Assembly (NCBI GenBank): GCA_031763025.1
Contig: JASSKH010000020.1
Location: 4,495,756-4,559,755 of the forward strand
Length of the DNA stretch: 64,000 bases
Direction: 5' to 3'
From: Macrocystis pyrifera
Taxonomy: Eukaryota; Sar; Phaeophyceae; Laminariales; Laminariaceae
The notes beneath the pieces were generated by a model. It ran no database searches. It was not told the DNA's origin and saw only the letters and a list, made by a program, of their open reading frames with translations. The translations under genes were made by a program, and so were the position numbers. Of this stretch, positions 44,400 to 56,019 are shown in pieces (positions within the stretch are counted from its first letter, which is position 1; each line of letters begins with the position of its first letter).

Positions 44400-47300
44400 C
44401 GTAGAATACACCAGTATCGAGCCGGAGGGAGGGGGCACCACACTACCAGACCCCGGAGGACCATACCCTCCCCTCCCCCCTCAAAACGTGAAAATACAGC
44501 AGTCTCACGAGGAAGGGAGGAACCCAAGAGAATACAGTAGTATCGAGAGGAGTGAGGGGGCACAACAGACCCAGACACCGTAGCATCATACCCGCCCCTC
44601 ACGGTCAAAACGAGGACGTACAACAGTATCAAGCCGGCAGGAGGGGGCACAACAGTACCAGACCCTGTAAGACCATACACTCCACTCCACCGTCCAGACG
44701 CGAAAAGAGCCGTATCATGAGAGAGAGAGGGGGCACAACAGGAGCAGACCCCGTACGACCAAACCCTCCACTCAACCGTCAATCGAGAGAATACCACCGT
44801 GTCAACGGGGATTAAGGGGGTACAACCGTGCCAGACTCCGTAGGATCCTACCTCACCCTCAACTGTCAAACCGGAAGAATGCAGCAGTATCCAGAGGTGG
44901 GGAGGGGGCACCACAGTACCAGACCCCGTACTAACCTACCCTTCCCTCCACCGCCAGAACCAGATACTACAGCAGTATCAAGAGGGCGGGAGGGGCACGT
45001 CAGTACCAGACCCCGAATACCGCTCAAGGGAGGGTGAGGGGGCACAACTGTACAAGACCCCGTAGGGTCCTACCACCCCCGCAACTGCGTAAACCGGAAG
45101 AATTCAGCAGTATTCAGAGGGAGGAAGGAGGCACAACAGTACCAGGCCCTGTTGGACCCTACCTTCCCCTCCACCGTCAGAACGAGAGAATACAGCGGTA
45201 TCAAGAGTACGGAAGGGGCACATCTGTATCAAACCCGTAGAACATACGCTCCACTTCATCATCAAGGCGCGAAATCAAGCCGTATCAAGAGGGAGCAAGG
45301 GGGGCAAAACAGTACCAGACCTCGTACGACCATACCCCCTACTCCACCGTTAAGCAAGAGAATACCACCGTATCAAGAAGGGGTGAGGGGGTACAACAAA
45401 ACCAGACCCCGTAGGATCCTCCCCTCCTCTCAGCTTGGAAACCGACAGATTGCAGCAGTATGAAGCGGGAGGAGGGGATATCTACGGTACCAGATCCCGT
45501 AGGACCATACCTTCCACTTTAACGTCAAATCGTGGGAATACCGCAGTCTCAAGAGAGAAGGAGGGAGCACAACAGTACCAGACCCTGTACTACCCTACCC
45601 TCCCTTCCGCCGTCAGAACCAGATAATACTGCAGTATCAAGAGGGCGGGAGGGGCACGTCAGTACCAGACCCTGAATACCGCTGTGTCAAGGGGGAGTGA
45701 GGGGGCACAACTGTACAAGACCCCGTAGGGTCCTACCCTCCCCGTAACTGCGAAAACTTGAAGAATTCAGCAGTATCCAGAAGGAGGAAGGAGGCACAAC
45801 AGCATCAGACCCCGTAGGACCCTACCGTCCCCTCCACGGTCAGAACGAGAGAATGCAGCGGTATCAAAAGGGTGGAAGGGACACAACAGTACCAAACCCG
45901 TAGGACATACGCTCCACTCCATCGTCAAGGCGCGAAATCAAGCCGTATCGAGAGGGAGCAAGGGAGGGACAACAGTACCAGACCCTGGAGGACCATTCCC
46001 TCCGCTCCGCCGTGTAACGAGATATTACAGGCGTACCATGAGGGAGGGAGTGGGCAAAATAGTACCAGACCCCGTACGACCATACACCCTACTCCACCGT
46101 CAAAAAACGAATACCGCCGTATCAAGGGGGGGTGGGGCGGCACAACAGAACCAGACCCCGTAGAATCCTCCCGTGCTCTCAACCGTGAAATGGAGAGATT
46201 GTAGCAGCATCTTGCGAGAGGAAGTGGGCACAACAGTACCAGACCCCGTAAGACCATACCTTTCATTTTAACGTCAAAACGTGAGAATACCGCAGCCTCA
46301 AGAGAAAGGAAGGGATCAAAACAGTACCAGACCCCGTAAGACCTTACCCTATACTCCACCGTCAAAGCGGGAGAAAAATAGTAGAATCGAGAGAGAAGAA
46401 GGGGGCACCGAAGTACCCGACCCCGACGACCATACCCTCCCCTTCGTCGTCAAGACACGCAATAAAGACGTATCTGGAGAGTGGGAATGCAGCAGTGCCG
46501 CCGCTTCAAAGGAGAGGAAAAGGGCACAACAGGACCAGACCCCGTTGGACCGTACCCTCAACTTCAACGGCAAAACGGAAGAATACAGAAGTATCAAGAG
46601 GGGGGGGAGGGGGCACCACGGTACCAGACCCCGTAGGACCATATCCTTTACTCCTCCGTCCAAGCGGGAGAAAGTACCAGTATCGAGAGGGAGGGAGGAG
46701 TCACAACAGTACCAGACCTCGTAGGACCATATCCTCCACAATTAACGGCAAAACTGGAAGATACAGCAGTATGCAGCGAGAGGCAGGGAGAACAACTGTA
46801 CCAGACCCGGTAGGGCCATACCCTATACTCCCCCGTCCATGCGAGAGACAAGAGCAGTATCAAGGGGGAGGGAGGGGGCACAATAGTACCTGACCCCGTA
46901 CGACCTAACCCTCCACTCCACCGTCAAGGCGCGAAATAATCTGCAACAACAATGTGGGAGGGGACACAACAGTACCGGAGCCGTTGCATCATACCCTCTC
47001 CTCCCCCGCCTGAACGAGAAAATTCCGCACCATCAAGCGGGAGGGAGGGGGCACAACTGTAACAGACCCCGTAGGACCATACTCTCCACGTTCACGTCAG
47101 AATGGGAGGTTACGGCAGTATCAAGATGGAGGGAGGGGGCACAACAGTACCAGACACCGTACGACCATACACCCTACTCCACCGTCAAGCAAACGAATAC
47201 TTCGGTATCAAGGGGGGGTGAGGGGGCACAACAGTACCAGACCCCGTAGGATCCTCCCCTGCCCTTAATTGTGAAACAGAGAGATTGCAGCAGTATCAAG

Positions 47301-50300
47301 CGGGAGGAAGTGGGCACAACAGTACCAGACCCCGTAAGACCATACCTTTCACTTTAACGTCAAAACGTGAGAATACCGCAGTCTCAACAGAGTGGGAGGG
47401 AGCACAACAGTACTGGACCCCGTAAGACCATACCCTATACTCCCCCGTCACAGCGGGTGAAAAACAGTAGTATCGAGAGAGAAGGAGGGGGTACCAAAGT
47501 ACCCGACCCCGAAGACCATACCCTTCCCTTCACCGTCAAGACACGAAATATGGGGCATCCGGAGAGAGGGAATGAAGCAGTGCCGCCGTATCAAAGGGGA
47601 GGAAGAGGGCACAACAGTACCAGACCCCGTACAACCTTACCATCCCCTCCACCGTCAGAACGAGAGAATACAGCAGTATCAAGCGGGCGGGAGAGGCACA
47701 TCAGTACCAGACCCCGAATACCGCCGTGTCATGAAGGAGTAAGGGGGCACAACAGTACAAGACCCCATAGGGTCCTACCCTCCCCTCAACTGCGTAAACT
47801 GAAAGAATCCAGCAGGATCCAGAGGGAGAAAGGGGGCACAACAGTACCAGACCCCGCAGGACCCTACCCACCCCTCCACCATCAGATCGAGAGAATACAG
47901 CGGTATCAAGAGTGCGGAAGGGGCAAAACAGTATCAAACCCGTAGATCATACGCTTAGAGAGGGAACGCAGCAGTGCCGCCGTATCCAAGGGGAGAAAGA
48001 GGACACAACAGCACCAGAACCCGTTGGACCGTACCCTCACTTCAACGGAAACACGGAAGAATACAGAAGTATCAAGAGGGAGGAGGGGGCACCACAGTAC
48101 CAGACCCCGTATGACTATACCTTTTGCTCCTCCGTCTAAGTGGGAGAAAGCACCAGTATCGAGAGGGAGGGAGGAGTCACAGCAGTACAAGACCCCGTAG
48201 GACCATACCCTCCACATCCAACGGCAAAACGAGAAAATTCAGCAGCATGTAGCGAGAGGCAGGGGGCACGACAGTACCCGACCCCGTAGGGCCATACCCT
48301 ATACTCCCCCGTCCAAGCGGGTGAGCAGAGCAGTATCGAGAGGGAGGGAAGGGGCACAATAGTACCTGACCCCGTACGTCCCTACCCTCCACTCCACTGT
48401 CAAGGCGCAAAATAATCCGCGACAAGAAAGTGGGAGGGGGCACAAGAGTACCCGACCCCTTGAACCGTAACCTCCCCTTTTCCGTCACAGCGAACACATT
48501 CAGGAGCATCAAGCGAGAGGGAGGGGGCACAACATTACCCGACCCCGTAGGACCACACCCTCTACTCCCTCGTCAAAGCGGGAAAAAACAACACTACATA
48601 GAGAGAGGGAGGGGGCACAACCATACCCGACCCAGTATGACTGTACCTTCCACAACACCGTCAAGACGCGAAATAAAGCCGTATGAAAAAGGGTGGAGGG
48701 GGCACGACAGTACCAGACCCCGTGGGACCGTAACCTCCCCTCCACCGTCAGAACAAGAGAATACAGCAGTATCCAGAGGGCGGAAGGGTGCACAACAGTA
48801 CCAACACCGTCGAACATACGCTCCACTCTACTGTCAAGGCGCGAAATCATGCCGTATCAAGGGGAAGGAAGGGGGGCACAACAGTATCAGGCACTGGGGG
48901 ACCATACCCTCCGCTCCACCGTCAAACCATATATTACAGCCGTTCCAAGAAGGAGGGAGGGGGCAAAACAGAACCAGACCCCGTACGACCATACCCTCTA
49001 CTCCACCGGCAAGCATAAGAATACCGCCGTGTCATGAAGGGGTGAGGGGGCACAACAGAACCAGACCTCGTAGGATCCTCCTCTCCCCTCAACCCTGAAA
49101 CCGAGAGATTACAGCAGTATCAAGCGGGAGAAGGGGGCACCACAGTACCAGACCCCGTAGGACCATACCCCGCACATTTTACGGCAAAACGGGGAAAATA
49201 CAGCTGTATGCAGCCAGAGGCAGGAGGCACAACAGTACCAGACCCCGTAGGTCCATACCTTATACTCCCCCGTCCAAGCGGAAGACAACAGCAGCATCAA
49301 GAGGGAGGGCGGAGGCACGACAGTACCCGACCCATTGGACCACACCCTCGCCTCTCCCGTTAGAACGAGAAAATTCAGCAGCATCAAGTGGGAGGGAGGG
49401 GGCACAACTGTAGCCGACCCCTTGGACCATACCCTCTCCTCCCCCGTCAGAACGAGAAAATTCAGCAGCATCAAGCGAAAGGGGGGGGGCACAACACTAC
49501 CCGACCCCGTAGAACCACACCCGTCAAAGCGGGAGAAAACAACGCTATCGAGAGGGAGAGAAGGGGCACAACCGTACCCGACCCTGTAAGACCATACCCT
49601 CCACAACACGGTCAAGACCCGAAATAAAGCCGTATGAAGAATGGTGGATCGGGCACAACAGAACCAGACCCCGAAGGAGCATACCGTCTCCTCCCCCGTC
49701 AAAACGATAATTTCATCAGCATCAAGCAGGAGGGAGCGGGCACCACAATACCAGACCCCGTAGGACTATACCCTCTTCTTTAACGTCAAAACGGGAGAAT
49801 GCTGCTTTATCAAGAGAGAGGAACGGGGCACAACAGTACCAGAACCCGTAGGAACATACCCTCTACTCCCTCGTCAAAGCGGGAGAAAGCAGCAGTTTCG
49901 AGAGGGGAGGGAGGGGGCACAACAGTACCCGACCCCGTATGTGTGGGTGGGGAAATCCGTGTGGGGACAATGGACAATGTGATGTAGCAAGCCTCACAAG
50001 GTGGTCGACAACTTCTTGATTCGGTGCACGTCACGCTGTGCTACATTGTTCGATGTCTCCACAACGATGATTTACGCCCCCCTATTGTGCATCGAGGGGG
50101 TTCCGGCCGCCTGTATAGGGGGCTTTGCCAATTGTTTCCCTACATCTTAATGGTGTAGCCGTGAGGCTACGCAAGGCCCTAACCTCCACTTTCAAAGTCA
50201 AAACGGGAGAATGAAGCAGTACCAAGAAGGACGGAGGGAGCACAACAGTACCAGATCCTGTAGGACCATACCCTCTACTCCACCGTCAAAGCGGGAGGAA

Positions 50301-51330
50301 ACAGCAGTATCGAGAGAGAGGGAGGGGGCACAACAGTACTCGACCCCGTAGGACCATACCCTCCACTTCACCGTCAAGACGCGAAATAAAGCGGTATCGA
50401 GACAGAGGGGGGAGGGGCCCAACAGTACCCGACCCCGTGAGACCATTCCCTCCCCCGTCCCGTCAGAACGAGGAAATTCAGCAGCATCAAGCCGGAGGGA
50501 TGGGTCACAAGAGTACCATAGCCCGTAGGACAATACCCTCCTCTGAACGTCAAGCGGGACAGTGCAGCAGTATCAAGGGGGAGGAGGAGGCACAACAGTA
50601 CCGGACACCGTCAGACCATACTCTATACTCCCCCGTTAAGCGGGAGAAAGAAGCAGTATCGCGAAGGAGGGAGGAGGCACAACAGTACCCGACCCAGGAT
50701 CACACCCTCCTCGCAACCGTCCAACGAGAGAATACAGCAGCACAAAGAGCATACAGCAGAATCGAGGGGGGGCACAATCGTTCCAGACCCCGTCAGACCC
50801 TATCCTCTGCTCCCCCGCCAAGCGGGAGAAAACAGCAGTATCGAGAGGGAGGGGGGGGGGGGGACAACAGTACCCGACCCCGTAGGGCCCTACCCTCCAC
50901 TTTCAACGTGAAAACGGGAGAATGAAGCAGTATCAGGAAGGACGGAGCGTACCAGACCCCGTAGGACCATACCCTCTGCTCCAACGTCAAAGCGGGAGAA
51001 AACAGCAGTATCGAGAGGAGGGGGGGGGGGCACAACAGTACCCAACACGGGATCTCAACCACCTCGCCACCGTCCAACTAGACAATACAGCAGGTCATCC
51101 TCGATACAGTAGCATCGAGGGGGGGTGGGGCGGCACAACCGTCCCCCCTTCCCCTCCCCCGCAAAACCAAGTTGTCGCCTCGTACTGTACTCAGGACGAG
51201 CGGGAATATGCAGAAGTATCCTGTACTCAGTACGAGCGGGAGTGCAGCAGTATCGAGGGAAAGCCGGGAGTGAAAGGACACTGCCGGACCCGGCACCTCG
51301 CCATCCGCCCCTCTACTCCACGGAACACAA
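44400..51330. repeat. Giant minisatellite, 87-bp unit, inside the gag region of element 2
   Basis: About 75-80 imperfect units. GGGGGCACAACAGTACCAGA then CCCCGTAGGACCATACCCTC, then CWCCGTCAAARCGNGARAAT and ACAGCAGTATCAAGAGGGAG form the consensus. Starts of the CAC core at 44561, 44648, 44734, 44821, 44909 and 44996 give spacings of 86-88. Shorter units occur too (for example a 47-bp step at 44996-45043), as do longer ones (125 bp at 44436-44561). Since 87 is 29 codons, frames stay open on both strands for up to about 220 codons, but the products are simple repeats. The array is interrupted at 49938-50175 and fades out towards 51330. An ATACGAG word lies at both edges (44386 and 51330). Confidence 0.95.
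49938..50175. mobile_element. Unrelated 240-bp insert inside the minisatellite
   Basis: After CCCGACCCCGTA the repeat stops and resumes at GGCCCTAACCTCCACTTTCA. The insert carries GACAATGGACAATGTGATGT, a stem of TACGCCCCCCTATTG against TGTATAGGGGGC (50074-50122), and a terminal palindrome GTAGCCGTGAGGCTAC near 50155-50170. It has no coding capacity. It looks like a short non-autonomous element, or a piece of other DNA, that entered after the array formed. Confidence 0.65.
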
Positions 51331-51339
51331 TACGAGCAC

Positions 51340-52335
51340 ATACCACCATCTCGGGTAGCTCAAGTGCCCTCCGCATACGCACGTCAATTGGCATGGAGTG
51401 AGAGGGCATAGCGGGATCGTAGCAAAATACGCTCTACCCCACACAATCTTCAATACCAGTCTGTGTCCCCACGTACTTAACCTCCGATACCAATTTGCGT
51501 TGGTCGCCCTGCACCCGTTTATTGTAGTTGATCTACGGCCAGCGGGGACAGTGGCGCCAGACCAACCCCACCTCGTAGACGCGAGAGAGCGGCAAACACA
51601 CTCGTACCTCAGGGGGTTGCGTGGATGTAGTGAGGTCGATGAGCTCCTCATCATCCTTGCTCCGTGGTCCCGATGGATGAAGCTGCGGGGCCCCACTCGG
51701 ACCAGCTCCTCCCGCCCCAGATGAGCTCGCTCCAGCCGAGGCACCCACAGCGTTCACCCAACCGGCGATTTCGACCGCCTCGAAAGGGGTCGCACGTTCC
51801 ATCCTCCCCGCAGCCTCCGCTCCGACTCCCGGCTGAAGGGCTGCACCTTACTCGTCTGCTTCGTTGAGCAGAACACAGTGCTCCGACTCCATGATGATAC
51901 CCGAGGACCGGAGGGGGTCGACAACGTGTACCACCGATAGCCTGGTGGCTTCCGCCTCATGGTACGCACGTGAGGTTCCAGCCCGAGCGGAGGTGGCCAA
52001 CTTTTCCGCGGCCTCCAGTTCTTGGGACCATGTGTCAGAGCCCGGGTGGGGGGAAACCTAGGAAACCAACCCGCCGAGAGCGCACGAAACCTCGTGCCGC
52101 GAACCCGCCGCACAGCTGCTGCCGGTAACCAGTCCAGCACATCACCGGCATCCAACGCAACTTGCTTGAAGCAGGGCAGCTGCTGCAGCAGCGTGGAAGA
52201 ATCCACCCAGGTCGCCGACGCCTTGTTCGGGTTAGGGCCCGCCGCCTCCACGGGCAACGCCGGGACCGGGGCTGACGCGGTAACGGCCGCCGCGTCTGCC
52301 GAGAGGGTCGGTGTTGAACGCGTGGTTCGCGGCAT
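51340..52335 (-). mobile_element. Element 2: Gag N-terminal region
   Basis: From the right on the minus strand: MPRTTRSTPTLSADAAAVTA, PVEAAGPNPNKASATWVDSS, TLLQQLPCFKQVALDAGDVL. Then there are Ser/Pro-rich scraps including SSSGAGGAGPSGAPQLHPSG and SKDDEELIDLTTSTQPPE, and IDVRMRRALELPEMVVCARI next to the array. It starts about 50 bp inside repeat A1, where the first gene of the element should be. The region is broken. Confidence 0.6.
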
Positions 52336-52383
52336 CCTCCAATATTTCCATTACCTTCGCGACCGATTCGTAAAGCTTACGTG

Positions 52384-52504
52384 GTTTCGGGAGCAAAAGG
52401 AAGTAGTGACCTCGCGTCGGTACAAATTCCGAGACATTTCGATATAATCAATGGTTCTATTACTCGTGCCAAATTTGAGTCCATGGATGGGGTCTCCATT
52501 TTAT
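52384..52504 (-). repeat. Split direct repeat A1 (outer 5' end of element 2)
   Basis: Same orientation and content as A2 at 38200-38318. Similarity ends at TCTCCATTTTA, which marks the element's 5' end. Confidence 0.85.
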
Positions 52505-52780
52505 AGTTGGTGGTTCTGTTATTTTTTTAGCAATGGCCCAGCCATGTGCCTACACAAGTCGCCGCACTTACAGTAGCTTGACCAACTGTGAGTGACTTAC
52601 CACAGCACGAGAAAGTTTTGTTTGTGTGTGTGAACAGAGCTCGCCATCCTGGAATTCGTACACTGTGCGTTGAGCGCGGTCGACAAACGTGGCCGAAAAA
52701 AATGTTGAATCGTGATGATTGGCACACAAGCCGAGACACTTAAAACAAGGCACCCTAAGGTAACAATAGTGCCCCCCACC
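52505..52780. other. Unassigned stretch outside element 2
   Basis: T-rich at first, then plain sequence. Minus-strand frames of 60-108 codons overlap here without family features. Confidence 0.4.
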
Positions 52781-52845
52781 TGTGTTGCACTGCCTGCAAA
52801 AAAAATTGATATCGCCAAAAGTCCCGACAACAAAAACACTGTTGT
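52780..52845 (+). repeat. Fragment of the inverted-repeat element family
   Basis: CACCTGTGTTGCACTGCCTG and AAAAGTCCCGACAACAAAAA match the outer part of the arms of the foldback element (28525-28570, and the reverse complement of 54210-54250). It stops where the next repeat begins. Confidence 0.55.
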
Positions 52846-53295
52846 AACATCGCGTCGTACGTTAATTCGTATGTAGTTTGGGATCAATGAGGCCTCCTGC
52901 TGCGACCAGCCGGAGACTCTCACCCAGGGTTACTACTCCCGCGTTGGTTGTCTGGCAATCAACGCGGCACCTCGTCGCAGAGTGTAGGTACCCCGGTAAA
53001 AAAAACACTAACAAAACTGATGTCGTTGTCGACGGTACACCTCGCTACTAACGATGGGCGGGCGGGATGGTCTGTTTTTTCATAGCCTCTTTCTACTTTG
53101 TCGTGCTGTTGTAGAGCTGCGATATCGCTCACGGAGTGATACTCAATCACTGTCTCCCCATACAACAGGGCGGCTTTCCCGAAAAGAGATCCACCCTGCT
53201 GGCGTCCCCTCTTTTCTGGTCCAGATTACTGTTGTAACATCGCGTCGTACGTTAATTCGTATGTAGTTTGGGATCAATGAGGCCTCTCTCTGCTG
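52840..53295. repeat. Two 60-bp direct repeats resembling B ends of element 2
   Basis: CTGTTGTAACATCGCGTCGT, then ACGTTAATTCGTATGTAGTT, then TGGGATCAATGAGGCCTC occur at 52842-52900 and again at 53230-53288. The second half loosely matches the B repeats at 37985 and 38350 (GTAAGTATTGGA..GATGAG.C.TCCTGCGCC). The 330 bp between contain GGGCGGGCGGGATGGTCT, similar to sequence beside A2 (38145-38165). This may be a B-A-B footprint left after recombination between split direct repeats of a related element. Confidence 0.45.
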
Positions 53296-53599
53296 CGGCA
53301 TGAGATCGCACCCATATTTGTTGGCCCTTCTCTTATCTCAATGTCGTCGCTCGTTTGATGCGTATCCTTTTTGCGGGTGCTTTCTATTTCTTATTGTCCC
53401 CAAACCTGTAGCCTAGTTCATTAGGCGTTCTGCTACCGTTGGTTGTCCCGTGGGAACGTCGTGTACGATTTTCCAGACCCCTCCGACGGTGATACGCGCT
53501 GAGGTATGCGATCGCGGTGTGATGCACCCGGAACGCGTTTACCTGGTTGTCGGCACGCAGTGTTGTAGCGTGTCTCCGTGCAGTTCTTCCGGAACTAAC

Positions 53600-54265
53600 A
53601 TACGCTTGTGTCGTGCTTGGGGGGCGAATATTGTCTGCCGTCGTTTTTTTATCACGGGGAGTTTTCCATTCTGCGCTCCAGCTCCGAACTTTTTTTAAGA
53701 GGCCAAATATTTTCAGGCCGGATATGAGCTCCTTGGTGCACTCCCGTGAGTGTGCCGAAGCGACAACACGATTCGTGGCCTTCTCCGGGTCATACCTTGT
53801 CGCTGAAGCTTGAAAATGTGGTTCCATGCGCTTCAATGTTTGGTTTCTGAAACTGCAGCCAAGTACTTTTTTATTTTGCCGAAGAACGCAGAATGAGAAG
53901 AAGGCACGTACACGTTGCTACTTCTGGGTCCCTCCTTGTCGTTCTACAGTGGAAACGAAAACACTTGGCTACAGTATGAGAAACCTAAAAGCAAGGGCCT
54001 GCAAACACATTTTCAAACATTAGCGACGACGTCCGCCCCGAAGAGGACACAAAATGTGATGTCGATTTGGCACACTCACGGGCGTGCACCAAAGGGCTCA
54101 TAGCCGGTCTGCCAAATTTTGTCCTGATAAAAACGTTCGGAGCTGGAACAGAAAAACCCAAACGTCCTCGTGAAAAGTACAGCGGCAGACGTGATTCCAG
54201 TGAATTTTCTGTCGGGACTTGTTTTTGTGTTTTGTGGGCAGCGCGACACAGGCGTACCTATTCCC
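53600..54265. mobile_element. Inverted-repeat (foldback) element, copy 2
   Basis: The left arm (about 53600-53870) includes CCAGCTCCGAAC, GGCCGGATATGAGCTCCTTG, GTGCACTCCCGTGAGTGTGC and TGAAAATGTGGTTCCATGC. The right arm (about 53960-54265) reads back its complement, with CACATTTTCAAACATTAGCG, GGCACACTCACGGGCGTGCA and GGAGCTGGAACAG. The centre is about 90 bp. The minus frame at 53836-53384 (AHSRECTKELISGLKIFGLL) and the plus frame at 54067-54282 (AHSRACTKGLIAGLPNFVLI) are the same repeat read from either side. They share KxPRxKxxGRRxSS-like words with copy 1. No transposase is present. Confidence 0.75.
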
Positions 54266-54289
54266 CTGATAGGGAGTTATGATTTGTAC

Positions 54290-55580
54290 CAATCGATTCC
54301 TAGTCATACCTGGCAGGCGTCATCGTTTGTTTCCGATGAGCGCCTCGCCTTGTGGTTCTAAACATATCTGGCGAGGCAAACAGAAACTGATAATAGAGCT
54401 TGTAACACCGTCACGCACCTCGTGTGAGTGACCAAAACAGACCCAAAGGCATCATCAATCTGCGTGCAGTAGTCGGTCCCTAGGTCCATATTGCCTTACA
54501 ATTAACACTGACGTCGTGGAGTAGACCTGTTCGAGGTCTGATATTGTGTTCCGCCGACAAATTTTGTTTTTCGCTCTTGTAATCTGTTCAGTCGGCTTCT
54601 TGCTGTATGTTTGATGTCATCTTTAGGTGATTGCGTTAGAGAGAATGATATTCGCCGCGTCCCCATCGCGTCGCGCGGTAAGACTGATACAGCAGCCGCT
54701 ATCGATTACGTGCTGTTGGCATGCGTGGGGTAGGGATTATTTTGCACTCTCCCGGTACGCCCGGGTATTTATTTTTTGGTAGCACGAGCATTGGTTATCT
54801 GCCCCCGCCGCTGCTGATTTTGCGAGTGCCACGGCCCCTCTGGCACTGCTTGCAACAGATAGACTGTCGTTTATTTCACCCATGCTTGCCACTGGTTGGA
54901 CTCTGCAGCTCTCTGCAAGGCCGGGCATAGTGACATGCGCTCTGGCCTCATAACGGCACTCCGGGCAGCGGGTTCCGAGCCTCTTTCGGATATAAGATGT
55001 CCGGCACGCTATAATCCCGATTACTTGTCTTTGTGATCGGCTCGGCCTCCCTAATTTCCTTCCACGCCTTGCATGCAGCGCCCTTTATTCTAAGTATGAA
55101 CACGGACGGTTTGCTCAGTGCGAGATCAGATGATGGTGAGGTAGGACAAGAGGGCATTCGGTCCTCGTACTCACTTCTTCCTCTGCACTTGGCACCCGAG
55201 CCCGGCACAGTTGCTGCACCTGCAACCGTGCTTGGCATTCGTACTAGCTCGCAGACACGACGCGCTGCTGCGCTTTTGCAGTCACGCAACATGCATCTCT
55301 CGGGCGCCTGCCTGTCGCCTGACTCGAGTCACATCGACCATTCCATTCGTTCTGAAGCGTATGCGACACTTTCTGTTGCTTCGTTGATCGCGCGAGACAC
55401 GCGACGTGCTTAAGCGCAGCTTGTGCCTCAGCACAAGATACGGCTACTAACCGATAATGTTTGTTGTGCCTGACGAACAACGTGATTTTACTCCGCCTTT
55501 GAATGATATTTCGGTTGAGCTTTTAGTAATAGTAGTGTAGTTGTTTCGACACTAGAAGACCAGCACGCCACGGGCGTGCC
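54290..55580. other. Unassigned stretch
   Basis: Overlapping frames occur on both strands (minus 54948-55292, 114 codons; plus 55033-55413, 126 codons). Neither has a recognised domain. The minus strand near 55215 reads GCRCSNCAGLGCQ, a Cys cluster that could be chance. No RNA genes or tandem repeats were found. Confidence 0.35.
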
Positions 55581-55599
55581 GCAGTACAGCGAAAATGTT

Positions 55600-56010
55600 C
55601 AATGCGACCGCAGACATCGAAATTCTCTCATATATTATTTCTTCGCCGTACGCAAGGAGAAACGACACTTCAACATGCCTTCGTACGAAAATATCTTGGT
55701 TGAGCCAAGTAGTGCAGTGTTTCCTACACTACACACCATGCAGCATTGAGTATTTTTACCGCAGCCGACAGCGAATTTTTTACTACATTAGCAGAGCCAT
55801 CACCTTTTAGCACTGAACCACTCCTGTTCTGTGATTGTCATGTTCTACCGAGTACCGATTATCATATTGCAGTTTTTCCTACACTACACGTCCATCGAAC
55901 CACAGATGTGCCGTCATACAGCAGTGATTTTTTTAATCCCTCAGCCGACAGCGACATTTTTAGTACAGCAGCAGGGCTATTAATTTTTATTACGTACCCA
56001 CCGAGCAGTA
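55600..56010. repeat. Decayed tandem repeat, period about 155-187 bp
   Basis: GCAG(A/C)C(A/G)(A/T)C..CGA.ATT occurs near 55608, 55757 and 55944. TTCCTACACTACAC occurs at 55721 and 55876. About three worn units with TTTTT-rich segments. Confidence 0.5.
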
Positions 56011-56019
56011 ATTATCATT

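Larger units (their letters stand above)
37951..52504 (-). mobile_element. Tyrosine-recombinase retroelement 2, expanded by a minisatellite
   Basis: A relic on the minus strand built like element 1. From the right it runs A1 (52504-52384), gag region with a large minisatellite inside it, zinc knuckle, reverse transcriptase, RNase H, zinc-ribbon tyrosine recombinase, B1, A2, a short spacer, and B2. Without the array the element would be about 7.6 kb, and with it it spans 14.5 kb. A1 and A2 differ at about 17 of 119 positions by hand count, so it appears older than element 1. The coding parts are broken in several places. No integrase or LTR is present. Confidence 0.8.

Noticed and set aside
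48430-49098. 222-codon plus-strand frame in the 87-bp array
   Set aside because: It is the product of a unit whose length is a multiple of three; other phases and the opposite strand are equally open.
44400-51330. CRISPR-like array of regular repeats
   Set aside because: The whole 87-bp unit is repeated; there are no conserved repeats separated by unique spacers, and the context is eukaryotic.
53384-53836. 150-codon minus-strand protein gene
   Set aside because: Its sequence is that of the dispersed inverted-repeat arms, also found in the opposite orientation next to it and at 28.5 kb.
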